Source of the DNA: Curtobacterium sp. S6
GTDB taxonomy: Bacteria; Actinomycetota; Actinomycetes; Actinomycetales; Micrococcaceae
Assembly: GCF_000710345.2 (NCBI RefSeq)
Contig: NZ_JHEL01000010.1
Span: 186,001-250,000, forward strand
Direction of reading: 5' to 3'
Length of the DNA stretch: 64,000 nucleotides
Below the pieces are notes generated by a model that ran no database searches, was not told where the DNA came from, and worked only from the letters and a program-made list of their open reading frames with translations. Positions within the stretch are counted from its first letter, which is position 1. Every line of letters starts with the position of its first letter. The translations under genes and the position numbers were made by a program. Positions 20,308-28,849 of the stretch are shown here, in pieces.

Positions 20308-21744
20308 ATGACCACCACGCCCGACATCGGCCCCAAGACCATGGAGATGCGGTCCATCGACTGGATTCCTCCCAAGGAACGGCACGGTTCCCCGCTGTCG
20401 CTGTTCTTCCTGTGGTTCGCGGCCAACAGCTCGATCACCGCGCTCGTGACGGGCGGGCTCTTCGTGATCCTCGGCAATTCCGCCCTATGGTCCATTCCCG
20501 CGATCATCATCGGCAACCTGATCGGCGGCTTCATCACCGCGCTCCACTCCGCCCAGGGCCCGCAGCTCGGTGTGCCGCAGATGATCCAGTCCCGCGCGCA
20601 ATTCGGCTATTACGGGGCGATCCTGCCGCTGATCTTGGCACTGATCATCTACATCGGCTTCTACGCGACCGGCCTGGTGCTCGGCGGGCAGGCCCTGGCG
20701 ACCCTCCTGCACGTGAGCGTGCGGTGGGGCGCGGTGATCTTCGCGGTCTTCTCCACGGTGCTCGCGATCGCCGGTTACAAGTGGATTCACAAGTTCTCCC
20801 ACGTCGCGTCCGTGCTGAGCGGCCTGGTCTTCATCGTCCTGCTGGTCATCATTCTGGGCGGTCCCATGCGCCACGAGATCGCCTCGAGCAATGGTTTCGC
20901 CCTCGCGCCGTTCATCCTGGGCGTGTCCCTTTCGGCATCCTGGCAGCTGACCTTCGGCCCGTACATCGCCGACTACAGCCGGTACCTCCCCGAATCCACC
21001 TCGCAGCGCTCGACGATCGGCTGGACCTTCGGCGGCAGTTTCTTCGGGGCTTCCCTGGCCATGACGGTCGGGGCCTTCGCGGCGCACCTCGGCGGTGAAG
21101 CCTTCGGCGCCCACCAGGTCGGGTACCTGTCCGGGCTGGCGGGATCGTTCTTCTGGCTGGTGCTGCTGGCGGTCGTCGTCGGGAAGCTGACCGGCAATAC
21201 GCTGAGCTCCTACGGCGGCTTCATGTCCCTGGCGACGATCGTCACCGCGATTGCCCGCCACGAGGTCATCAAGCCCAAGGCCCGCTCGATCTACGTGTTG
21301 ATCATCTCGCTGCTGGCCGTGATCATCGCGTTGTTGGCATCGGACAACTTCGTCGCGGTCTTCACCGACTTCCTGCTGTTTTTGCTCTACTTCATGACGC
21401 CGTGGTCCTCGATCAACCTGGTGGACTATTACCTCGTGCGCCACAAGAAGTACGACGTCGACGCCCTGTTCCAGCGCAACGGCCCCTACGGAACCATCAA
21501 CAAAGGAGCGTTCCTCGCTTACGGGCTGGGCGTGCTGATCCAGATTCCGTTCATGAATTCCGAGCTGTACGTGGGACCCATCGCCAACCTCTTCGGAGGC
21601 GCGGAGGTTGCCTGGATCATCGGCCTGGCGGTCTCCGGTGCGCTGTACCTCTACATCGCCAAACGCAACCAAGCCCGTGGGCTCAACCCCGCCGGCAAGC
21701 CCCTCACCCGCACCGAACCCACCACCGAAAGGGTCTCCTCGTGA
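20308..21744 (+). CDS. NCS1-family nucleobase/hydantoin-type permease
   Basis: 478 residues with about 12 membrane helices. The N-terminal GNLIGGFITALHSAQGPQLGVPQMIQSRAQFG segment is the NCS1 (purine/cytosine permease) signature, with SWQLTFGPYIADYSRYLPE in the middle and a DYYLVRHKKYDVDALF loop near the C-terminus. Family substrates are cytosine, purines, allantoin or hydantoins; specificity not readable here. GAGGAG precedes the ATG. The stop overlaps the next start (GTGA), linking it to the flavoprotein. Confidence 0.9.
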   Translation: MTTTPDIGPKTMEMRSIDWIPPKERHGSPLSLFFLWFAANSSITALVTGGLFVILGNSALWSIPAIIIGNLIGGFITALHSAQGPQLGVPQMIQSRAQFGYYGAILPLILALIIYIGFYATGLVLGGQALATLLHVSVRWGAVIFAVFSTVLAIAGYKWIHKFSHVASVLSGLVFIVLLVIILGGPMRHEIASSNGFALAPFILGVSLSASWQLTFGPYIADYSRYLPESTSQRSTIGWTFGGSFFGASLAMTVGAFAAHLGGEAFGAHQVGYLSGLAGSFFWLVLLAVVVGKLTGNTLSSYGGFMSLATIVTAIARHEVIKPKARSIYVLIISLLAVIIALLASDNFVAVFTDFLLFLLYFMTPWSSINLVDYYLVRHKKYDVDALFQRNGPYGTINKGAFLAYGLGVLIQIPFMNSELYVGPIANLFGGAEVAWIIGLAVSGALYLYIAKRNQARGLNPAGKPLTRTEPTTERVSS

Positions 21745-22397
21745 AATACGATCCGAACGCAGCCACCAAGCCCCTGGACCATTCGCCGTTCAAGGCGCTC
21801 ACGGTTCCGCGCCCGATCGGGTGGCTCTCCAGCGTCAGCGAGGACGGCGTCGAGAATATTGCGCCGTACAGCCAGTGGCAGAACCTGACCTTCGATCCGC
21901 CGATGGTCATGTTCGCCGCGAACCAGTACCCGGACGGGCGCCGCAAGGACACCGTGGTCAACGCGGAGAAGACCGGCTGGTTCGTGTGGAACATGGCCAC
22001 GTGGGACCTCCGCGAGGCCGTGAACACCAGCGCGATGGTGTTGCCCTCCGAGGAGAGCGAATTCGACCGCCTCGACGTCACGCGCAGCTACGCGGACCTC
22101 TCCAACACCCCGATGGTCTCCGAGAGCCCGTTCCACTACGAGTGCAAGTACCTGACCACGCACCGCCTTCCGGGGAAGTCCAACGTCGGGACGATCGACG
22201 TGGTCTACGCGACCGTCGAGCGCATCCACCTGGATGAGCGGTTCCTGACCGACACCGGGCGCGTGGACATCGAGGCCGTGAAGCCGATCGCCCGCATGGG
22301 GTACTTCGACTACACGGTGGTCACGGACACCTTCGAGATGCGAGTCCCGGGGGCCGACGCCGACGCGCAGGCCGGGTTGGGCGGGCAACCGCGGTAA
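21741..22397 (+). CDS. Flavin reductase-like FMN-binding flavoprotein
   Basis: 218 residues with the split-barrel flavin-binding fold: VPRPIGWLSSVSEDGVENIAPYSQW near the start and RKDTVVNAEKTGWFVWNMAT. Members either reduce flavin for a two-component monooxygenase or act as oxidoreductases in their own right. No partner monooxygenase gene is adjacent. GTG start overlaps the permease stop, so the protein probably acts on the imported compound. GAAAGGG supports this start. Confidence 0.85.
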   Translation: MKYDPNAATKPLDHSPFKALTVPRPIGWLSSVSEDGVENIAPYSQWQNLTFDPPMVMFAANQYPDGRRKDTVVNAEKTGWFVWNMATWDLREAVNTSAMVLPSEESEFDRLDVTRSYADLSNTPMVSESPFHYECKYLTTHRLPGKSNVGTIDVVYATVERIHLDERFLTDTGRVDIEAVKPIARMGYFDYTVVTDTFEMRVPGADADAQAGLGGQPR

Positions 22398-22498
22398 CGC
22401 AGGTCGCGGGGTTCGGCGTCGGGACGCTCGGACAACTCGGAGAGGTTGGAGTAACATCTCGGGCTACATCAATGATTCGTCCTATGAGGTGCCGTCTC

Positions 22499-22852
22499 AT
22501 GCCGCATACAACCCGTTTATCCGAGTCCGTGGTGACCACGGAGGTGTTCGACAAGCTACCGATCGTCCAGGAATCCACCACCTCGAGGGTTCTGGTCAAT
22601 AACGCGCTTCTGCGCCAGGTGACATTTTCGATGGACGCCGGCCAGATTCTCACGGAGCACGCCTCCAGCCGGGCCGTCGTCGTCACGATTCTCGGCGGTC
22701 GCATGGTCTTCACGGTCTCCGGCACGGCTCACACGGTGACGGCGGGTGACTCGATCTTCCTGGCACCGAATGAACGGCACGCCGTGGAAGCCCTCGAGCC
22801 GTCCCGCATGTCGCTGACTTTGGTCCGCGCGGACGGCGGGGAGGAACGGTGA
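22499..22852 (+). CDS. Small cupin-domain protein
   Basis: 117 residues, one cupin beta-barrel: EHASSRAVVVTILGGRMVFTVSG and AGDSIFLAPNERHAVEALEPS. Only part of the usual metal-binding His set is visible (EH and the H of ERHAV), so it may bind a ligand rather than catalyse. ATG at 22499 is preferred because GAGGTG lies 7 bases upstream; an in-frame ATG at 22472 is the alternative. Overlaps the methyltransferase gene in GTGA. Confidence 0.75.
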   Translation: MPHTTRLSESVVTTEVFDKLPIVQESTTSRVLVNNALLRQVTFSMDAGQILTEHASSRAVVVTILGGRMVFTVSGTAHTVTAGDSIFLAPNERHAVEALEPSRMSLTLVRADGGEER

Positions 22853-23664
22853 GCCGGGACCGGAAAGGATCGCGCAGCGGTCCGGAAGAGAAACGTCTCC
22901 AGGGGCATTGGCTGCTCGCCACGATGGGCAAGACCGTCCTGCGTCCCGGAGGCCTCGAGATGACCGAGGCCCTGCTGGAGCACGCGCGTCCGCTACCCGG
23001 CGAAACGGTGGTCGAGTTTGGTCCCGGCGTGGGCAGGACCGCGAGGTTATTGCTCGGAACGTCCCCCGCGCGGTACATCGGCGTCGACCCCAACCCGGAA
23101 GGGGCGCCCGCGCTCCGGAAGGTGTTGGCGGACTTTCCGCATGTCAGCACCCGTGTGGTGACCGCGGACGCCAAGTCCACCGGCCTCCCGGATGAAAGCG
23201 CGGACGTCGTGATCGGCGAGGCCATGCTGACCATGATGAACCCGCGGGACAAGGTCGCGATCATTGCCGAAGCGGCCCGGATCCTTAAGCCGGGCGGCCG
23301 CTACGTGGTCCACGAGATGGGGCTCGCGCCCGAAGACATCGACCCGGACACGGCCGCCGAGCTTCAGAAGGAGATTTCCCGGACGGTCAAGGTCGGCGCC
23401 AGGCCGTCGACGATGGACCAGTGGCGAGCCCTCCTCACGGAAGCTGGGTTCAGCATACGGTTCGCCCATCAGAATCCGATGAATCTGCTGGAGCCCCGGC
23501 GCGTACTCGCGGACGAGGGCCTCCTGGGCACAGCGCGCATCGCGAAGAACATGATCGTCAATCCCGCCGGCCGGCACAGGATGCTGACGATGCGGGCGGT
23601 CTTCCGGAAATACGGCGAGCACCTGTGCGGCGTCGGATTCGTCGCTACGGCATCGAAGGGATGA
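22849..23664 (+). CDS. Class I SAM-dependent methyltransferase
   Basis: 271 residues. SAM-binding motif I is VVEFGPGVGRTARLLL (about 54-69), followed by the acidic IGVDPN and the post-I region LPDESADVVIGEAMLTMM; RILKPGGRYVVHEM completes the fold. Resembles UbiE/Methyltransf_11 proteins. Substrate unknown. GTG start overlaps the cupin stop, so the two are cotranslated; cupin plus methyltransferase may handle one small molecule. Confidence 0.85.
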   Translation: MSRDRKGSRSGPEEKRLQGHWLLATMGKTVLRPGGLEMTEALLEHARPLPGETVVEFGPGVGRTARLLLGTSPARYIGVDPNPEGAPALRKVLADFPHVSTRVVTADAKSTGLPDESADVVIGEAMLTMMNPRDKVAIIAEAARILKPGGRYVVHEMGLAPEDIDPDTAAELQKEISRTVKVGARPSTMDQWRALLTEAGFSIRFAHQNPMNLLEPRRVLADEGLLGTARIAKNMIVNPAGRHRMLTMRAVFRKYGEHLCGVGFVATASKG

Positions 23665-23668
23665 GGGG

Positions 23669-23790
23669 CTCAGGCCCGGAAAAGGCGCGGACGCGCGTCA
23701 ATCCATGGAAATAAAGAATTAATTTGGTAACCATCGCACTGATTCCGAACCTATTTTGCATGGAATGTCTTACCCCGAAGCGGGCCTGAG
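23669..23790. repeat. Widely spaced inverted repeat flanking AT-rich spacer
   Basis: CTCAGGCCCG at 23669-23678 reappears inverted as CGGGCCTGAG at 23781-23790. Between them lie about 100 bases, AT-rich in the middle. The arms resemble a terminator stem downstream of the methyltransferase gene that has been pulled apart. The rest of this gap (23791-23829) shows nothing else. Confidence 0.4.
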
Positions 23791-23829
23791 ATTCGCGATC
23801 CTGGTCACCTAAAGCACGACCTCATCGAC

Positions 23830-24927
23830 CTAAAAATTGCCACTCCAATTGTTTGGCAATCCCATGGCCGCTGGATCTACAAGTGGATTTCGCAAGAAAT
23901 CCGAGTTGATAACTTGAGAAATTTTATCGGGCCAGCTCGTCCCCGGGGAGGCCATCCGCAAGAGGTGAGCCATAACGGTAAGAGCGCCAAAGATTCTTTC
24001 GCTTTGCCCCTCAGGGAGGCCGTTAAACTCGCGCTGAGTCCGCAAGGCCACTGTCGGAGCCGGCGTGAACTTCTTGTTCCATAACCGACCATGGTGGGCA
24101 CAAACATTTCGCACGACCGTAAGTTGTTCCATCCATCGAACCAACGGAGGAAGTGCTTTTACCTTGCGCTGTTGATTGAGCGATAGTTGACCAAGATCCG
24201 GGACTATCTCGAGCCCCTCGCTAATACATCGTTGATCACGCGCCGGGAGGCCTTCAAAGAGCCGGGAAACATCTGCAAAGTCTAGAACTTCAGCTAAGAC
24301 CCAAAAAGGATATTTGTCCGCGTATTCATATTTGTAATGCTTTACAGACTCGTTAGTTCGAGCAGCAAGATCAATACGCTTTCTGGCAACTTTCATCCAA
24401 TCCGAATGACAGAATTTTGGCCGAAACCTATCGTGCTCCAAGTAAGCGAGAGGTCCATTAACACACAGTAATTCACCCATACGAGTACGCATAGTAACCT
24501 CGATCCGCTCCATGCCATCATGAACCAAGGTGCGCAATTTTCTATCCGACTCGTAAAGATCAACAACGTCACGAAACCTTGCTCCCTGAACGAAATTGTC
24601 CGTTCGGATGTTCCGGGGATCCATCGATCTCGCCGGATACCAATATGCGGAAAGCCGATAGTAACTCACGTTGGAGAGCCACTGGAGAGCAAGGCCCTCA
24701 TCAACAGACATACCACGACGCCTGAGCAATTCGACGTGTTGCTCGACCGTCAAGGACGGTTTAAGCGACCTAGCCAATTCGTGGTCCTCAGTGCCTAGAA
24801 AGAGATCCAGCCCACTCCCAACCGTAGTCGGGGCAGGCTGAACGGTTGAGGCGATAATATCACAAGTGCATACCGCCGTCCGCCTCTTGAGCCACTTATT
24901 GCATCCCCCAGTGCGTCGCCCGACCAC
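23830..24927 (-). CDS. Abi family (abortive infection) protein with HEPN-type motif
   Basis: 365 residues at most. SLTVEQHVELLRRRGM, SNVSYYRLSAYWYP, FRDVVDLYESDRKLRTLV and the C-terminal RNVCAHHGRLWN (RxxxxH HEPN-type RNase motif) match the Abi_2/AbiD-AbiF group of phage-exclusion proteins, which are thought to cut RNA on infection. Composition is markedly more AT-rich than both neighbours, indicating recent acquisition. The start is uncertain: the GTG at 24927 lies inside the upstream gene's end, and family similarity begins only near residue 55, where a TTG at 24777 with GAGGAC upstream is an alternative. No partner gene is visible. Confidence 0.83.
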   Translation of the reverse strand: MVGRRTGGCNKWLKRRTAVCTCDIIASTVQPAPTTVGSGLDLFLGTEDHELARSLKPSLTVEQHVELLRRRGMSVDEGLALQWLSNVSYYRLSAYWYPARSMDPRNIRTDNFVQGARFRDVVDLYESDRKLRTLVHDGMERIEVTMRTRMGELLCVNGPLAYLEHDRFRPKFCHSDWMKVARKRIDLAARTNESVKHYKYEYADKYPFWVLAEVLDFADVSRLFEGLPARDQRCISEGLEIVPDLGQLSLNQQRKVKALPPLVRWMEQLTVVRNVCAHHGRLWNKKFTPAPTVALRTQREFNGLPEGQSERIFGALTVMAHLLRMASPGTSWPDKISQVINSDFLRNPLVDPAAMGLPNNWSGNF

Positions 24928-26374
24928 CGACGAACGTCGCGGCCACCGGCATGTCCGCCAGGTTCCGCGCGGATTCCTCCGGCGTCGCCCCCGCGAACGG
25001 GTCGCGGTCCACGAGCACGACGTCGGCGGCGTCGCCCGTGCGGATCCGGTTGATTCCGTCCGTCGACGCGGCGAGCGCCTCCCGCGCCGTCAGGGACTGC
25101 TCGGGATGCCACGCCTCGCGGCCATCCGCCGAGCGATGAACGGCCGCCGCCATCGCGAGCCACGGGTCGAGCGGGGCCACCGGGGCGTCCGAGCCCATCG
25201 CGAGGGTCACCCCGCGGTCGCGCATGGTGCGCAAGGCGAAGCATCGCTCGGCGCGATCGGCCCATAACCGGTCCATGACGTCGCGGTCGTCGAGCAACTG
25301 CGCCGGTTGCACGCTTGCGGTCAGGCCGGCTCGGGCCAGACGATCGATATCCTCCCAGCGGATCACCTGGGCGTGCTCGATCGAGCCGCGCGCGCCCGTC
25401 TGCTCGAAGGCGTCGAGGGCCTCCCCGACGGCGGCATCGCCGAGGGCGTGCAGGGCCACATCCAGCCCCGAGCCCCTCGCCAGGCCCAAGAGCCTGCGCA
25501 GCTCCGGTGCGGGCACCGTCTGCACGCCGCGCGCATTCGTGAGGTCTGCGGCGTCCAGGTACGGGTCGCAACAGTGTGCGGTCCGGGTCCCGAGCGAGCC
25601 GTCGGAGATGATCTTGAGGGGTCCCATGCGCACCAGACCGTGCTCGTCCAGGGCGTCCCCGCTGGTCAGGCCGCGGGCCAGGACCTCATCCATCCGGTCG
25701 GGGTACACGCCGGTGCGGACCCGAAACGGGGCGGGCTCCCCCGCGAGCCGCTCGGGCCACACATCGTGATTCGCGGCAAATTCCAGGTCGACGATCCCCA
25801 CCACGCCCCGGGCCGAGGCCGCCTGCATCGCGTCGCGGACCGCCGAGGCGGTATCCGGCACGTGCGGCTCGATCTTCGCGAACAGCGGGAACCAACGGTC
25901 TTCGTCGATGAGACCGTCGATTCCACTCACGCCCACCAGGGCCAGGGCCGCCGAATTCAGCCAGCCATTGTGCATATCCCCGCTGATCAGAATCGCGGGC
26001 CGGGCGCCTGTCACCGCGTCCAGTTCCGCGACGGTCGGCTGCCTGGGCCACACCGACGCGCGGTATCCGAAGCCGAAGATCACCGCCTCGTCCTCGGGAT
26101 TCTCCAGCACAGCCTCCCCGACGATGCGGGTCACCGCGTCGGCCGTGGCCGTCCCGCGCAGGTCCAGGCGTGACCGGGAAACCGCCCACTGGTCGAAGTG
26201 CACGTGGGCGTCCCACAGGCCGGGGATCAGCCATCGCCCGTCGGCGTCGACGACCTCGTCCGAGGGGCGGGGCTCGATGCTCGGGCCGAGGTCCACGCGG
26301 CCGTCGGCGAGGCGCGCGTCCACGATGGCCCCGGTGGCGGCGTCGCGGACGTGGCGCAGGAGATAAGAGATCAT
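24896..26374 (-). CDS. Metal-dependent amidohydrolase (YtcJ-like)
   Basis: 492 residues of the amidohydrolase superfamily, COG1574 type: WLIPGLWDAHVHFD carries the metal-binding HxH, KIISDGSLGTRTA the central strand, ALGDAAVGEALDAFE and HAQVI the further His ligands, and MGSDAPVAPLDPW the catalytic Asp. Substrate unknown. AAAAGGGGG precedes the ATG. Follows murP in the same direction after 17 bases, so it may be read with the mur operon. Confidence 0.85.
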   Translation of the reverse strand: MISYLLRHVRDAATGAIVDARLADGRVDLGPSIEPRPSDEVVDADGRWLIPGLWDAHVHFDQWAVSRSRLDLRGTATADAVTRIVGEAVLENPEDEAVIFGFGYRASVWPRQPTVAELDAVTGARPAILISGDMHNGWLNSAALALVGVSGIDGLIDEDRWFPLFAKIEPHVPDTASAVRDAMQAASARGVVGIVDLEFAANHDVWPERLAGEPAPFRVRTGVYPDRMDEVLARGLTSGDALDEHGLVRMGPLKIISDGSLGTRTAHCCDPYLDAADLTNARGVQTVPAPELRRLLGLARGSGLDVALHALGDAAVGEALDAFEQTGARGSIEHAQVIRWEDIDRLARAGLTASVQPAQLLDDRDVMDRLWADRAERCFALRTMRDRGVTLAMGSDAPVAPLDPWLAMAAAVHRSADGREAWHPEQSLTAREALAASTDGINRIRTGDAADVVLVDRDPFAGATPEESARNLADMPVAATFVGGRATHWGMQ

Positions 26375-26391
26375 GATCCCCCTTTTCTACC

Positions 26392-27900
26392 TCATGCGGC
26401 TTCCGACTCCACAGTCGAGGCGTCATCGGACATCCGCTCGACCAGATCCTTCGGCACGCCGAAGAAGTACGTCAGCAGGAATCCCGCGATGTAGGAGATC
26501 ACGAGTCCGACGCCGTAGATAGCGATCGCCGAGCCGATGCCGTGATTGCCCGCCGCCAGCGGGAAGAGCGCCCAGCCGCTCGGCCCGATCGCCGTGGATC
26601 CCGTCGCGAACCCCAATTGGTTAAACAGGCCGATGAATCCGCCGCCGAAGGCGCCGCCAATGCACGCGGTGATGAACGGGCGTCCCATCGGCAGGGTCAC
26701 GCCGTAGATCAGGGGCTCTCCGACGCCCAGGATGCCCGCCGGAAGGGCCGACTTGATGGTGTTGCGCAGGGCGTGGTTGTGGATGCGCAGATACACGGCC
26801 GCGGTGGCCCCGACCTGCCCTCCGCCGGCCATCGCGAGGATGGGCAACAACACCGTGTACCCCGCCTGCGCGATGAGCGTGGTGTGAATGGGAATGAGGG
26901 CCTGGTGCAGACCGAGCATCACGAGGGGCAGGAACAGCCCGGCCAGGACGAATCCGGCGAAGCCGCCGCCCGCGCCGAGCAACCAGGTGGCCGCCGCGCC
27001 GATTCCCGTGGAGATCCACCCGGCGACCGTCATGAGTGGGAAGAGCGTCAACGCGCCGGCGACGAGCACGGTCACGGTCGGCACGATCAGCATGGCCAGG
27101 GATTCCGGCGCCCACTTGCGGCACCATCGTTCGATGTAGGCCGCCAGGATCGCGGCGAACAGCGCGCCGATCACGCCGCCCTGCCCCGGAACCAGCTCGG
27201 TGCCCAGGATGGACACCTTGGCCACGCCCGCGAAGGGGATGATCGCGGCGACCGCCCCGCCCAGCACCGGCGTACCGCCGAATTCCTTGGCGGCGTTCAT
27301 GCCCACGAAGACGGCGATCAGGGTCATGAATCCGCTGGAGATCGCCGTGAGCACGGGAACCACGCCGGTCGCCCACGGCCACGCCCCGTTGGCCGCGAAG
27401 TTCTGCAACACACCGCTGATGCCCGCGACGATGCCGCACGCGATCAGCGCCGGAATCAGCGGCAGGAAGATGTTGGCGATGCGGCCCAGGAAAGCTCGCA
27501 CCGGGGAGGAGCGTTTGGCCTTCTGGGAGCTCTTCATGCGGGCGCCCAGGGCCTGAAGGTCGTCCGGGGAGGCAGCCCCTCCCGTGGCGGCCTCGGGCTC
27601 GCTCGCCCCGGTTGCCGCCGTGGCCTCGGTGCTGCCTTCCGCCTCCGGAGCCCCGGCGAGCGTCGTCTCGATGTCTCGGGCGACCGTGTCGACGATGCCC
27701 GGTCCCAGCACGACCTGCATCGTGGGTCCGGGCACCACCCCGAGGACCTCGTCGATGCCGCGCAGGGCCTCGACGTCGACCCGGGACTCATCCGCGACCG
27801 GAATGCGCAACCGGGTGATGCAGTTCTCCACACCGCCAATGTTTGCGGCGCCGCCGAGGCCGGCGATCACCTGCTGGGAAATGTGCTTCTCGTCGGCCAT
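26392..27900 (-). CDS. murP: PTS transporter EIIBC, N-acetylmuramate-type
   Basis: 502 residues: EIIB domain (about 1-85) with phosphorylated Cys27 in ENCITRLR, an Ala/Glu/Thr linker, then an EIIC of about 10 helices with the sugar-site region NHALRNTIKSALPAGILGVGEPLIYGV. Imports and phosphorylates its sugar at the membrane. No EIIA domain is attached, so it depends on a Crr-type EIIA encoded elsewhere. Specificity for MurNAc is inferred from direct linkage to murQ and a MurR-like gene. AAAGGAG precedes the ATG. Confidence 0.87.
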   Translation of the reverse strand: MADEKHISQQVIAGLGGAANIGGVENCITRLRIPVADESRVDVEALRGIDEVLGVVPGPTMQVVLGPGIVDTVARDIETTLAGAPEAEGSTEATAATGASEPEAATGGAASPDDLQALGARMKSSQKAKRSSPVRAFLGRIANIFLPLIPALIACGIVAGISGVLQNFAANGAWPWATGVVPVLTAISSGFMTLIAVFVGMNAAKEFGGTPVLGGAVAAIIPFAGVAKVSILGTELVPGQGGVIGALFAAILAAYIERWCRKWAPESLAMLIVPTVTVLVAGALTLFPLMTVAGWISTGIGAAATWLLGAGGGFAGFVLAGLFLPLVMLGLHQALIPIHTTLIAQAGYTVLLPILAMAGGGQVGATAAVYLRIHNHALRNTIKSALPAGILGVGEPLIYGVTLPMGRPFITACIGGAFGGGFIGLFNQLGFATGSTAIGPSGWALFPLAAGNHGIGSAIAIYGVGLVISYIAGFLLTYFFGVPKDLVERMSDDASTVESEAA

Positions 27901-27934
27901 GACGACTCCTTTGTCCGTGTGCCGTGGTGTTTCT

Positions 27935-28849
27935 TCAGCCCTGGTGGGCGGTGCGATCGAGGGCGGTTCGTAGCACGCCCGCGTCTCGTGCCAGCTCGGT
28001 TTCGGCCCGTTCCGCCGAGAGATTGCCGAGGATCGACAGGATCGCGACCTTCGCGCTGCCGCCGGCGGCATCCACCGCGCGCTCGACGGTCTCGGCTTCG
28101 GCCCCGGTGACTTCGGCGACGATGCGTCGCACCCGCTCCCGAAGTTTGATGTTGGTCGACTGCACGTCGACCATGAGGTTTCCGTAGGTCTTCCCGAGCC
28201 GGACCATCGCGATGGTCGAGATCATGTTGAGCACGAGCTTCTGGGCGGTGCCAGACTTGAGACGTGTCGAACCCGCGACCAGCTCGGGGCCGACGACCAC
28301 GTCGATCGGGTGCCGGGCGGCGGCCGCGAGCGCGGACCCGTCGTTGCACGCGATGGACCCGGTGGTCGCGCCGCGCTGGGCGGCTTCCCGCACGGCCCCG
28401 ATCGCGTACGGGGTCCTCCCGGAGGCGGAAACCCCCACGACCGTGTCCTGAGGGCCGACGTCCAGGCCCGCGACGGCTCGGGCGCCGGCGGCGTCGTCGT
28501 CCTCGGCCCCCTCGATCGCAGACACCAACGCGTCCGGGCCACCGGCGATCAGGCCGACGACCTGGCCCGGCCGGGTGTTGAAGGTCGGCGGGCACTCGGA
28601 GGCGTCCAAGACCCCGAGCCGGCCCGCGGTTCCGGCGCCGGCGTAGATCAGCCGGCCCCCGACCCGCAGACCGGGCAGGGCGGCGTCGATCAGGGCCGCG
28701 ATCTCCTCGGTGTGTTGCCCCACGGCGAGCGGAACCGTCGAGTCCTGCTGGTTCATCAGCCGGGCGAGTTCGTCGGTGGGCATCCTGTCGATGGCGGAAA
28801 ACGTCGTGTTGACGGATTCGGTGGTGGGAATGTTCGGGTTTTGGCTCAT
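27935..28849 (-). CDS. murQ: N-acetylmuramic acid 6-phosphate etherase
   Basis: Cleaves the lactyl ether of MurNAc-6-P to give GlcNAc-6-P and D-lactate in the cytoplasm. 304 residues with SIS domain: GRLIYAGAGTAGRLGVLDASECPPTF, VGVSASGRTPYA and TRLKSGTAQKLVLNMISTIAM are family signatures. The ATG overlaps the murR stop (ATGA). Its product feeds NagA encoded 11 kb away. Confidence 0.95.
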   Translation of the reverse strand: MSQNPNIPTTESVNTTFSAIDRMPTDELARLMNQQDSTVPLAVGQHTEEIAALIDAALPGLRVGGRLIYAGAGTAGRLGVLDASECPPTFNTRPGQVVGLIAGGPDALVSAIEGAEDDDAAGARAVAGLDVGPQDTVVGVSASGRTPYAIGAVREAAQRGATTGSIACNDGSALAAAARHPIDVVVGPELVAGSTRLKSGTAQKLVLNMISTIAMVRLGKTYGNLMVDVQSTNIKLRERVRRIVAEVTGAEAETVERAVDAAGGSAKVAILSILGNLSAERAETELARDAGVLRTALDRTAHQG

